A stretch of 64,000 bases of DNA, from the NCBI GenBank assembly GCA_016707115.1, contig JADJIH010000006.1, positions 408,051 to 472,050 of the forward strand, in the 5' to 3' direction. Source of the DNA: Ignavibacteriales bacterium. Its GTDB lineage: Bacteria > Bacteroidota > Ignavibacteria > Ignavibacteriales > Ignavibacteriaceae. Of the stretch, positions 44,474 through 51,898 are shown one piece after another. Under the pieces are notes generated by a model that searched no databases, was not told the DNA's origin, and saw only the letters and a list, made by a program, of their open reading frames with translations. Both the position numbers and the translations under genes were made by a program. Each line of letters opens with the position of its first letter. The first letter of the stretch is position 1.

Positions 44474-47200
44474 ATGATCCGCAACGCCAGAGAAAAAATA
44501 GCTTCTAAAGTTTCTAAGTTTGAAGCCACCGATGAGTTCGTTTTTGCAAAGTGGCTCCGTGTTCCCAAAATTACTACTGCAGATGTTAAAGAATTGTATA
44601 CTGTGGATGAACCGGAGAATTTTCCTGTTGAACAATTAAATATTCCAAACGGAATTAAATTAAAATTCCGTCTTCAGTTACATAAAATACCTGAGATAAG
44701 ACAAAGCTATATTATTGATAAACCAAAAGCTTACCTTATTTTCTTCGGCCTCACTAAGCCGCAGCTTTATGTTATGAAGGAAAAAGTTCTTGTAAAACCA
44801 GAGGTTATAAATCTTAATTCAGCACTTCCTCAAATACCCGAGATTTTAGATCAGTCATCTATTTTTATTGCTCAGCAGCCGGCGCTATATGATAAATCAT
44901 CTGTGTTTATTGCAAAAGCACCTGAATCATTTGATCTCTCAGGCCAATTTGCTGTTGATCCCGTTGCGTCATTTGATCAAAACATAGGTTTTACAAACGT
45001 TACTGTTAACGAAGTTCCGCTCCTTATTACACCTCCTGTTGTTACTGATGAACTTGCAAACCTTATTCCTGAAATTTTTAATATCGAACTTCTGAATATT
45101 GAAAAGTTTGATCATACATTGGTTGATTCTATAGGCTATTTGATCGATAAGCTTCCCCAAACGGTTATTAATAAAATTGATGTGCCCGGAATTGATGATA
45201 TTCTTAAAAGCAGTACGACGTCTTTTTCTGTTCCTATTGATGAAATGCTTCAGGCAGATGTAAAGTTTTATTCGCCTTCTTTTGAAATTGCACATCCTGT
45301 TTTTAAAGTTAAAATTGATATTCCTAAAACAGTTGTCAAAAAAGTAGTTATCAAACAAAAGAATCTTGAAACTGTTGTTATTGATGCACTTAATGATGAC
45401 TCTATATCCGAATCGGTAAAAAATAATATTCTGTCGTTATTATCTTCTTTTCGTGAACTCGGCTGGGCAGAGTATTCTAAAATGATTAATCCTCTTACGG
45501 ATCAGCAGCTTCAGTCATCTGAGTTTCTTAGTGCTAATAATTTTGCAGTGCTTAATGACGAACTTGGTTATGAAAAGTTTGATCAGACATCGGCTGCACT
45601 TGGTTACCTTAATAAAAAGGGAAGTATAAAATCTGTTTTGCTTTTAAGCGATAAAACACGGTTTAATGAATACTGGACCCCTTCATTAAAGTCTTTTGTT
45701 AAGGATCTTAAGATTAAAAAAGTTGAGCCAGGTACAACTAAAAAAGTAAAAGGTTCTTCAGTAATCTGGTTCCTTGATGTAAATGATATTGGAAAAACTG
45801 AACTTAAGGATTTTGATAAGCTTGATCTTATTCTGTTTGATGAACTTGTAAATGTTAAGTCTGCTTCAGAACAAATTGATGCTCTTGTTAATAAAATTGA
45901 ACCGGCTTATATCTGGTTCTTAACTCCTGTTATAAATGATAAAGCAGTTAAAAAGTTTTTAGAGGAATTCCCGTTTACCCAAAAAGTTGAATTTAATACC
46001 TTTGGAAAATCTCTTTCTGATATCCAGGGTGATGAACCTGTTACTACTATTAAAGATATCTGGTTGTATCTTGATGAAATGCAGGGATTTGAATATTCAG
46101 AAGCTATTAATCAGGCTAAAGCGGAGCTTACCGAGTTATTCGACAGCCCTAATCCATTAAGATTTCAATCTAATATTTTTACAATTATCCATAAACTAAA
46201 ACAAATTCTTAATTTTTCAGCTTTCCGTAATATCAGTCCTAAGGCTAATCTGCTTATAGAACAGGTTGAAGCCATCGCTAAAAATAAAAAGAAAGCAATG
46301 GTCTTTACTCAATATGATGTAAATGGAATGAAGAAGATTGAGAAAGCACTGGAGATGAATAATGTTAAGTTTGTGGTAGGCAGAAACGGAATGTCTGCTG
46401 AAGAACTTAAACATACTCTATCTTCGTTTTATGATCGCCATGATATTACCGTATTCCTTACCAATCTTAAACCGTCGCGTATAAATATAAATCTTAAAAT
46501 GGTGCCTTTTATCTTTAATTTCGATCAATGGTGGAACCCTGTTACACAGTGGCAGAATGATGATGAAATAGGTATTAACGAAATAGTTCACGAACCTGTA
46601 GTCGTTTATAATTATCATATTAAAAATACTTTTGAAGAAGAGCTTAAACGTCTAATGAAAGAAAGGGGACTGGATAACCGATACCTCTTTGATAATCTTA
46701 AAAGCGAAACGCTCTCTGAACTTATTACTATGGAAGATTGGCTATATATTTTCGGTATGAATGATCAGTTTATAAAAGTATTGAATAGTGAACGTACAAA
46801 GATTTTTAAACAACTTCAGACTATTGATCTTAATGGCTTTAAAGGACTGATGAAATTTTTCTTCAGTTACCTTGGCTACCGCGATTTAAGTGTTATGGAT
46901 ATTGACGATGATCCTATGTTTTACATAATCGGATCTGGAAGAAAAGGAACAACACCAGTTAATCTTCACGGTAAATGTTTACTAACAACTGATCTCAAAA
47001 AAGAAGATTACGAAGAAGTAATACACTTCAAACCTGCTGCAAACGAGATCAAAAGAAAATTTGTTATTACCAACGGCGACTTTGTCGAAAAAGTAAAAAA
47101 CGGGACAATGTACATTGATTGCAAAGACCTCGCAAACTTCATCCTAACCCTCGGCCTTAAACAACACCTTTCTAAGAGTAAAGATAAAAGTACAAAGTAA
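44474..47200 (+). CDS. SNF2-like pseudo-helicase with C-terminal restriction-endonuclease-like domain
   Basis: A 908-residue protein. Residues 1-310 are unlike any family I know and contain short repeats around 120-170 (QSSIFIAQQPALYDKSSVF). From 330 the SNF2 order is recognisable: NDELGYEKFDQTSAALGYL at 361 stands where DEMGLGKTxQ should be; DLILFDELVNVKS (451) replaces the DEAH/Q box; IWFLTPVIND (480) replaces LTGTP; IIHKLKQILNFSAF (571) matches the LRQICNHP segment; KKAMVFTQYDV (606) is motif IV; FNFDQWWNPVTQWQNDDEIG (682) is the WWNPxxExQAxDRxxRIGQ block with the arginines lost. The ATPase therefore looks inactive. Residues 790-895 (YLGYRDLSVMDI, LHGKCLL, VITNGDF, DLANFI) resemble an Mrr-like nuclease lacking the clear D...QxK triad. 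The C-terminus runs into a purine-rich repeat. Confidence 0.75.
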   Translation: MIRNAREKIASKVSKFEATDEFVFAKWLRVPKITTADVKELYTVDEPENFPVEQLNIPNGIKLKFRLQLHKIPEIRQSYIIDKPKAYLIFFGLTKPQLYVMKEKVLVKPEVINLNSALPQIPEILDQSSIFIAQQPALYDKSSVFIAKAPESFDLSGQFAVDPVASFDQNIGFTNVTVNEVPLLITPPVVTDELANLIPEIFNIELLNIEKFDHTLVDSIGYLIDKLPQTVINKIDVPGIDDILKSSTTSFSVPIDEMLQADVKFYSPSFEIAHPVFKVKIDIPKTVVKKVVIKQKNLETVVIDALNDDSISESVKNNILSLLSSFRELGWAEYSKMINPLTDQQLQSSEFLSANNFAVLNDELGYEKFDQTSAALGYLNKKGSIKSVLLLSDKTRFNEYWTPSLKSFVKDLKIKKVEPGTTKKVKGSSVIWFLDVNDIGKTELKDFDKLDLILFDELVNVKSASEQIDALVNKIEPAYIWFLTPVINDKAVKKFLEEFPFTQKVEFNTFGKSLSDIQGDEPVTTIKDIWLYLDEMQGFEYSEAINQAKAELTELFDSPNPLRFQSNIFTIIHKLKQILNFSAFRNISPKANLLIEQVEAIAKNKKKAMVFTQYDVNGMKKIEKALEMNNVKFVVGRNGMSAEELKHTLSSFYDRHDITVFLTNLKPSRININLKMVPFIFNFDQWWNPVTQWQNDDEIGINEIVHEPVVVYNYHIKNTFEEELKRLMKERGLDNRYLFDNLKSETLSELITMEDWLYIFGMNDQFIKVLNSERTKIFKQLQTIDLNGFKGLMKFFFSYLGYRDLSVMDIDDDPMFYIIGSGRKGTTPVNLHGKCLLTTDLKKEDYEEVIHFKPAANEIKRKFVITNGDFVEKVKNGTMYIDCKDLANFILTLGLKQHLSKSKDKSTK

Positions 47201-47236
47201 GAAGTCCTGCTAATAAGCGTTTTATATTCTTTAGTC

Positions 47237-47469
47237 TTTTTACTTTAATCTTCTATCCTGTCCTAACCTTTTATCTTTTTACTTTAGTCTTCTATCCTGT
47301 CCTAACCTTTTAACTTTTTACTTTAGTCTTCTATCTGTCCTAACCTTTTATCTTTTTACTTTTGTCTTTATTCTTGATCTACCCTTTAGTCTATCTACTT
47401 TAATCTTTATTCTTGGTCAAACCTTTTATCTTTTTACTTTAATCTTTTATCTTGATCAAGCCTTTTATC
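47237..47469. repeat. 39-bp tandem repeat, six units
   Basis: Six adjacent units of 39, 39, 38, 39, 39 and 39 bp, starting at 47237, 47276, 47315, 47353, 47392 and 47431. Each begins TTTTTACTTTAATC or a close variant, has CTTGATC or CTGTCC in the middle and ends CCTTTTATC. Units are adjacent with no spacers. The last unit encodes the final 12 codons, including stop, of the four-helix-bundle gene on the minus strand. Confidence 0.9.
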
Positions 47470-47826
47470 CAGAATCCTCGTTTTACTCACAATCGAACCT
47501 AATATTTTTTTTAATTGATCCGATTCGTCTAATAATAAATCTAATGCATTCACCCTTTCAATGTCATTTAACGTTTCTTTTATAATTCTCAACCAATAAT
47601 TTGATTCTCTCATTTCTCGTAAAGCTATCCTTACTTTATTATTAAAATCAGCTTTAGATGAACCTGCTTGTGATTCTTCATAATTGGCTCCTGAAGAAGT
47701 TGCAGATTTACTTAGTTGATATCTGACCACATTAAATTCTGGTGATTTAGGAAGATTGGGTAAAAATTTTAATACTCGAACAGCAAATAAAAATAATCTG
47801 TTATTTAGGTCATCTTTCACAAACAT
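47434..47826 (-). CDS. Four-helix-bundle protein (S23/IVS family)
   Basis: A 130-residue helical protein of the S23 ribosomal intervening-sequence/four-helix-bundle family: NRLFLFAVRVLKFLPNLPKS, YQLSKSATSSGANYEESQAG, KVRIALREMRESNYWLRIIK. Such proteins are found both inside 23S rRNA insertions and, as here, alone near surface polysaccharide genes. The GGAGG before the ATG is directly adjacent to it, which is unusually close. The C-terminal tail LDKRLDQDKRLK is encoded by the last 39-bp repeat unit, so it is probably an extension caused by repeat spread. Confidence 0.9.
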   Translation of the reverse strand: MFVKDDLNNRLFLFAVRVLKFLPNLPKSPEFNVVRYQLSKSATSSGANYEESQAGSSKADFNNKVRIALREMRESNYWLRIIKETLNDIERVNALDLLLDESDQLKKILGSIVSKTRILDKRLDQDKRLK

Positions 47827-47880
47827 CCTCCAATCTAATCGAACTAACTTTTTCGATTTGTCTTAAAACTTACTTTAATC

Positions 47881-47997
47881 TTTTTACTTTTGTCTTTAAT
47901 CTTGATCTACCCTTTACTCTTTTTACTTTTGTCTTTAATCTTGATCTACCCTTTACTCTTTTTACTTTTGTCTTTAATCTTGATTTACCCTTTAATC
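47881..47997. repeat. 39-bp tandem repeat, three units
   Basis: Three units starting at 47881, 47920 and 47959. Units 1 and 2 are identical over 39 bp; unit 3 differs by two bases. The unit starts TTTTTACTTTTGTC and ends CCCTTTACTC, the same family as the array at 47237. The third unit overlaps the last 13 bases of the UDP-glucuronate decarboxylase gene. Confidence 0.92.
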
Positions 47998-48923
47998 TTA
48001 CTTTTAAAATACTCCATCGTTTTTATAAGCCCTTCGTTACGTGCTACCTTAGGTTCCCACCCTAGAACACGTCTTGCCTTTGTAATATCCGGCTGTCTAA
48101 CCTGGGGATCATCAATGGGCAGCGGTTCATAGATTATCTTACTTTTAGAATTTGTTATCTCAATAATTTCCTCAGCAATTTGTCTAACAGGTATCTCTTC
48201 AGGGTTTCCGATGTTAACCGGTTCTTTCTCATCGGAGAGTAATAAACGATAAATCCCTTCCACCTCATCATCAATGTATATAAAACTTCTGGTTTGACTG
48301 CCGTCTCCAAAAACAGTAATAGGCTCATTGTTTAATGCCTGAGAAAAAAATGCAGGTATAGCACGGCCGTCTTTTAATCGCATACGCGGACCGAAAGTAT
48401 TAAATATCCTAACTATCCTAGTATCAATATTATGATATCTCTGATACGCCATTGTAAGAGCCTCGGCAAATCGCTTTGCTTCATCATACACTCCGCGGGG
48501 ACCAACAGGATTAACATTGCCCCAGTAATCTTCTTTCTGAGGATGCATCAATGGATCACCGTAAACTTCTGATGTAGAAGCAAGTAAAAATCTTGCACCT
48601 TTTTCTTTTGCTAATCCTAATGCTTTATGCGTTCCTAAAGATCCTACTTTTAATGTTTGTATCGGCAGCTGGTGGTAATCAATCGGACTGGCAGGGGAGG
48701 CAAAGTGCAATATGTAATCTACATCGCCGGCAACATGTATAAAGTTTGTTACATCGTGATGTATAAACCTAAATTTAGGATTTCCAAATAAATGCTGAAT
48801 GTTATCAAGACTGCCGGTTAATAAATTATCAATGCAGACTACATTCATTCCTTCTTTTATCAACCTGTCGCATAAATGCGATCCTAAAAAACCTGATCCG
48901 CCTGTAATTACTACTGTTGCCAT
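47985..48923 (-). CDS. UDP-glucuronate decarboxylase (UXS), SDR family
   Basis: A 312-residue extended SDR enzyme: TGGSGFLGSHLCDRLIKEG (NAD-binding GxxGxxG), DYILHFASPASPIDYHQLPI, LLASTSEVYGDP, catalytic YDEAKRFAEAL (YxxxK) and FNTFGPRMRLKDGRAIPAF. The ASPASPxxY and GPRM segments are diagnostic of UDP-glucuronate decarboxylase, which yields UDP-xylose. This sugar nucleotide would feed the polysaccharide cluster to the right. The gene is soluble and of normal length. Confidence 0.93.
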   Translation of the reverse strand: MATVVITGGSGFLGSHLCDRLIKEGMNVVCIDNLLTGSLDNIQHLFGNPKFRFIHHDVTNFIHVAGDVDYILHFASPASPIDYHQLPIQTLKVGSLGTHKALGLAKEKGARFLLASTSEVYGDPLMHPQKEDYWGNVNPVGPRGVYDEAKRFAEALTMAYQRYHNIDTRIVRIFNTFGPRMRLKDGRAIPAFFSQALNNEPITVFGDGSQTRSFIYIDDEVEGIYRLLLSDEKEPVNIGNPEEIPVRQIAEEIIEITNSKSKIIYEPLPIDDPQVRQPDITKARRVLGWEPKVARNEGLIKTMEYFKSKIKG

Positions 48924-48968
48924 TTTTTTCCTTGTATATTTTACCCGCCGTAGCGGATTTTATATTGA

Positions 48969-49046
48969 TTTAAACTTTACTCTTTAATCTTGATTTACCC
49001 TTTTATCTTTTTACTTTTGTCTTTAGTCATGATTTACCATTTACTC
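48969..49046. repeat. 39-bp repeat family, two units
   Basis: Two units at 48969-49007 (degenerate at its start) and 49008-49046, both 39 bp. The second begins TTTTTACTTTTGTCTTTAGTC. They lie in the spacer upstream of the decarboxylase gene and downstream of the RelE/ParE toxin gene. Confidence 0.75.
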
Positions 49047-49082
49047 TTCTGCATATTACTACTTACTGCCGAATGTTAAAAA

Positions 49083-49373
49083 TCATACACGATCAATCCA
49101 ATACTCTGGTTGACGGTTTTGATGAGCCACAGCAATAATATAGATCTTATCGATATACAATGTGTATATAATACTAAAAGGGAATTTTCTTAATAGTGCT
49201 TTTCTGGTATGCTTGGAATTTCTGGTAAATAAATCAGGGAATTGTGATATAAGCTCAGTTGTCTCTAATACTTCTTCAAAAAATATTTTACCTAAACCTT
49301 TTAATTGTAATTCATAATACTCAATTGCATCATCCAGCTCTATAGAAGCTGGTTCAATAATTTCAATCTGCAT
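49083..49373 (-). CDS. Type II toxin, RelE/ParE family
   Basis: A 96-residue toxin: IEIIEPASIELDDAIEYYEL, LGKIFFEEVLETTELISQFP, RNSKHTRKALLRKFPFSIIY and IIAVAHQNRQPEYWIDR are the ParE/RelE blocks, ending with the typical VAHQNRQPxYW motif. It starts with no gap after the antitoxin stop (TAA followed directly by ATG), so expression is coupled. Confidence 0.9.
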   Translation of the reverse strand: MQIEIIEPASIELDDAIEYYELQLKGLGKIFFEEVLETTELISQFPDLFTRNSKHTRKALLRKFPFSIIYTLYIDKIYIIAVAHQNRQPEYWIDRV

Positions 49374-49583
49374 TTATTTGTAACGCTCAATAATTTCATT
49401 AATTGAAATTGATTTTACTCTGTTTTCTTCCAATGCTTTATATCGTTTCTCCGATTCATCAGCCCATATCTTTTCTATATTCTCATCAGGTTTATTCAAA
49501 CTCCTTGTCAGCATCTCAATAAGCTGTAACCGCTCAGCCGGACGCAGCTGCAAAGCCTCTTCAAAAACTGATTTAGTATTCAT
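49374..49583 (-). CDS. Antitoxin, addiction-module component family (PF09720-like)
   Basis: A 69-residue protein with the pattern of the putative addiction-module component family: an N-terminal EEALQLRPAERLQLIEMLTR helix, then SLNKPDENIEKIWADESEKR and VKSISINEII. It is paired with the ParE-type toxin directly downstream. The fold is probably helical; it neutralises the toxin and may repress the operon. Confidence 0.88.
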   Translation of the reverse strand: MNTKSVFEEALQLRPAERLQLIEMLTRSLNKPDENIEKIWADESEKRYKALEENRVKSISINEIIERYK

Positions 49584-49961
49584 TATTTTATCCTATTATT
49601 TTTTTCTTCACCAATATTAAAAAAAGTATTCAATAAAAAATAGATAAAGAAATAGAATTATATATTAATTGGTTGGTAATATTTACATTTGCCTGTCAGT
49701 TATCAGTGCCTAGTTCATATTCATTGAGCATTGTTCCGCCAAGGCGAATTGAAAATTGATCATTTGATTGCCTACTGCGTACTGGATACTGACTATTGAT
49801 GACACGTCTAGCTTCTTTCATCTCACTATTTAACATTTTTAAACATACTTTTATCCTTTTACTTTACTCTTTAATCTTTACGGAAATCTTCTCACTTCTC
49901 GCCTTTAGCCTCTCACAGCTTTCATCTTAAGATTGAGCATCCAACATTCAAAGTTTATAAT
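49584..49961. other. Intergenic region with degenerate repeat modules
   Basis: About 380 bp upstream of the toxin-antitoxin pair. It contains fragments of the mosaic repeats seen elsewhere: CACGTCTAGCTTCTTTC at 49802, pyrimidine TTTTATCCTTTTACTTTAC at 49850, and repeated AATTTATAATTTATAATTG near 49958. No ORF was found. Confidence 0.5.
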
Positions 49962-50378
49962 TTATAATTTATAATTGTTAATCGTTCCCGTCCCTTGCTT
50001 ACTTTCTCCTGTATCCTTCGTGCTGCCCACAGCAATTCCCATCCTGCAATTGCCGTTAAATAATCCGCCGTCCTCAATAACAAATGCTTTTACAATTATA
50101 TCGCCGTTTATTTTTCCTCTTGATGTAAGAGTTAATTTTTCCTTGGCTTCCAAACTGCCGGTTACAGTACCCCCGATAGATATTACCGAAGCATTTATTT
50201 TTCCATTAACACTACCCGATTCACCAACAGTAATGTTATTTTCAGAAATTATATCACCCTTAATCTCTCCATCAACTCTTATATTGCCGTTTGTTGTTAC
50301 CGTGCCTTCTATTTTTACACCGCTGCTTATAATTGTAGTCTCTTCCGATTTTGTCGATTCGCCATAAATTGATTTCAT
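49962..50378 (-). CDS. Bactofilin
   Basis: A 138-residue polymer-forming cytoskeletal protein of the bactofilin family: beta-helix repeats such as IISSGVKIEGTVTTNGNIRV, DGEIKGDIISENNITVGESG, VNGKINASVISIGGTVTGSL, GKINGDIIVKAFVIEDGGLF. AGGATAATTAAAATG gives the start. Bactofilins organise cell-wall enzymes or polysaccharide machinery at the membrane. Neighbouring M23-type partners are not seen here. Confidence 0.93.
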   Translation of the reverse strand: MKSIYGESTKSEETTIISSGVKIEGTVTTNGNIRVDGEIKGDIISENNITVGESGSVNGKINASVISIGGTVTGSLEAKEKLTLTSRGKINGDIIVKAFVIEDGGLFNGNCRMGIAVGSTKDTGESKQGTGTINNYKL

Positions 50379-50594
50379 TTTAATTATCCTGTTTAATAAT
50401 TGATAAAATAGTTTTCAGATAAAAACATAAATAGATATTGATTTTATACATAAACAAAATAATTCTTATAATCACTATCAATATATTTTCAAGTAAATGA
50501 TTAAGCGCGATTTTTTAATGGGTATGAATATCTGACTGACAGGTTTGACGGAGAAGTGGTGTTTTATAAGTGATTGGTTGGGAAAAGTGAGGAG

Positions 50595-50690
50595 TTCTTA
50601 GTTGTAAGTAATCAGCGTTAGAAGCAAGAGGTAAGAAGAAGTAAGTAAAGTAAGAAGTAAGGAGTAAGAAGTAAGAAGTCTTAGCCCTGT
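50595..50690. repeat. Purine-rich repeat tract (reverse orientation)
   Basis: Plus-strand AAGTAAGTAAAGTAAGAAGT followed by GGAGTAAGAAGTAAGAAG, the complement of the pyrimidine tracts found at 39600, 41020 and 53200. The family therefore occurs in both orientations. Confidence 0.6.
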
Positions 50691-50710
50691 GTTTCACCTC
50701 TCACGTCTAG

Positions 50711-50780
50711 CTTCTTTCGTCTCACGTCTTTCGTTTATTGTTCTTAGTCATTGAACATTGAAAATTGAACATTCATAATT
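50711..50780. repeat. 70-bp dispersed mosaic repeat, copy 1
   Basis: This block (starting CTTCTTTCGTCTCACGTC, ending AACATTCATAATT) recurs with one mismatch at 53075-53144. In copy 1 the module GCGCTTTCCGCTCTG follows the block at 50797; in copy 2 it precedes it at 53053. Confidence 0.85.
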
Positions 50781-51013
50781 TTTCATTATTAATTGCGCTT
50801 TCCGCTCTGTACCTCACTTCACCCATAAAAATCTGGCTGTTTTTTACAACTATTTATCATTAACTATTAAACAACTCTAATTTCTTTTCGATAATAGATA
50901 GAACCATTTTTTACTTTTCAGTATTTAAATGTTTTCGGAGTATATTAGATGCAAATTTGAACATCAAATTGCACTTAACACGACCTTAAAATATGAATTG
51001 ATGAATCTATTCA

Positions 51014-51898
51014 ATGAATTCCATCGTTAAAAATTCACTGTTGATTTTATTACTGATTAGTAAATTGATATTAAGTCAGCAAAGTGCTGCTGATAGTCTG
51101 AAAAACGAACTTGATAAAAGTCAGGGGCAGCGTAAAGTTGATCTTCTAAATGAACTTTCCGATATCTACCAGTATATAAATACAGGCACAGCAATAAACT
51201 ATGCTGAAGCATCAGTTAATTTAGCCGCTTCTATAAACTATAAAAAAGGATTGGCAAATGGTTATGGCAGTCTGGGCTACTGTTATGTTAATCTTGATAA
51301 TAAGAAAGCATTAACTTACACCAAAAAAGCTCTAAGCATTCGTACCGAATTAAATGATGAGGCGGGCATTGCAACCTCTAACAATGTTATTGGCGTTATA
51401 TACTATTATACAGGTGATTATCTTAACTCAATCGACTATCATCTTAAAGCATTGTCTATGCGTGAAAAAATAGGTGATCAGGGCAGAGTTGCCACCTCCT
51501 ATAACAACATTGCACTTGTGCATATTGCAATCGAAAACTATGAAACTGCACTTGATTACCTTGAGAAAGCTCTTGCAATAAGGATAAAGAACGGCAGCAA
51601 AAGAGGAATTGCAATTATTAAAGACAACATCGGTGATATTCATTCTAAAATGGGTGAGTATGATGAAGCCTTTAAATATTTTACTGATGCACTCGCTATA
51701 AATAAAGAAATTGGCAATAAAAAATCAGAAGCCTACAGTAGTTACAATATTGCAAATGTTTATCAGAAACTTAATGATACCACAAATGCAATAAAATATT
51801 ATAATATCGCTCTGGATATCTATACGCAGTTAGATGAAAAAATGGGATATCAAATGTTGAAAATGGATTGGCCAGGTTATATAATGAACTTGGTTTAA
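51014..51898 (+). CDS. TPR domain of split sensor kinase (N-terminal part)
   Basis: A 294-residue frame with signal peptide-like start (MNSIVKNSLLILLLISKLIL). Residues 30-285 are TPR repeats of about 40 residues each (VNLAASINYKKGLANGYGSL, SLGYCYVNLDNKKALTYTKK, NAIGVIYYYTGDYLNSIDYH). The true gene continues in the -1 frame into the kinase frame from 51841: at the A6 run (51837-51842) one A appears to be missing, and reading on gives NGISNVENGLARLYNELG. The last 15 residues of this frame are therefore probably not native. Confidence 0.85.
   Translation: MNSIVKNSLLILLLISKLILSQQSAADSLKNELDKSQGQRKVDLLNELSDIYQYINTGTAINYAEASVNLAASINYKKGLANGYGSLGYCYVNLDNKKALTYTKKALSIRTELNDEAGIATSNNVIGVIYYYTGDYLNSIDYHLKALSMREKIGDQGRVATSYNNIALVHIAIENYETALDYLEKALAIRIKNGSKRGIAIIKDNIGDIHSKMGEYDEAFKYFTDALAINKEIGNKKSEAYSSYNIANVYQKLNDTTNAIKYYNIALDIYTQLDEKMGYQMLKMDWPGYIMNLV

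Larger units (their letters stand above)
50379..51013. other. Divergent intergenic region with two repeat types
   Basis: About 635 bp between bactofilin (minus) and the TPR gene (plus). It contains a purine-rich tract (50595-50690), a 70-bp mosaic repeat (50711-50780), and a last AT-rich part with the TPR promoter. No coding gene is evident. Confidence 0.5.

Noticed and set aside
44969..45358. Minus-strand ORF of 129 residues inside the pseudo-helicase gene
   Set aside because: Its Asn/Phe/Arg-rich composition is what the complement of an AT-rich coding gene gives; the plus frame is continuous and SNF2-like.
47881..47997. CRISPR-like array made by the 39-bp repeats
   Set aside because: Units are directly adjacent with no variable spacers, there are no cas genes, and the unit has no inverted ends.
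47890..48132. Plus-strand ORF with a 13-residue Leu/Ile-rich repeat
   Set aside because: It is the translation of the 39-bp tandem repeat and then the antisense of the decarboxylase gene; no ribosome site or homology.
51837..51854. Programmed -1 frameshift site in the TPR kinase
   Set aside because: No X-XXY-YYZ slippery heptamer in the zero frame and no clear downstream hairpin; a one-base indel in the A-run explains the shift more simply.
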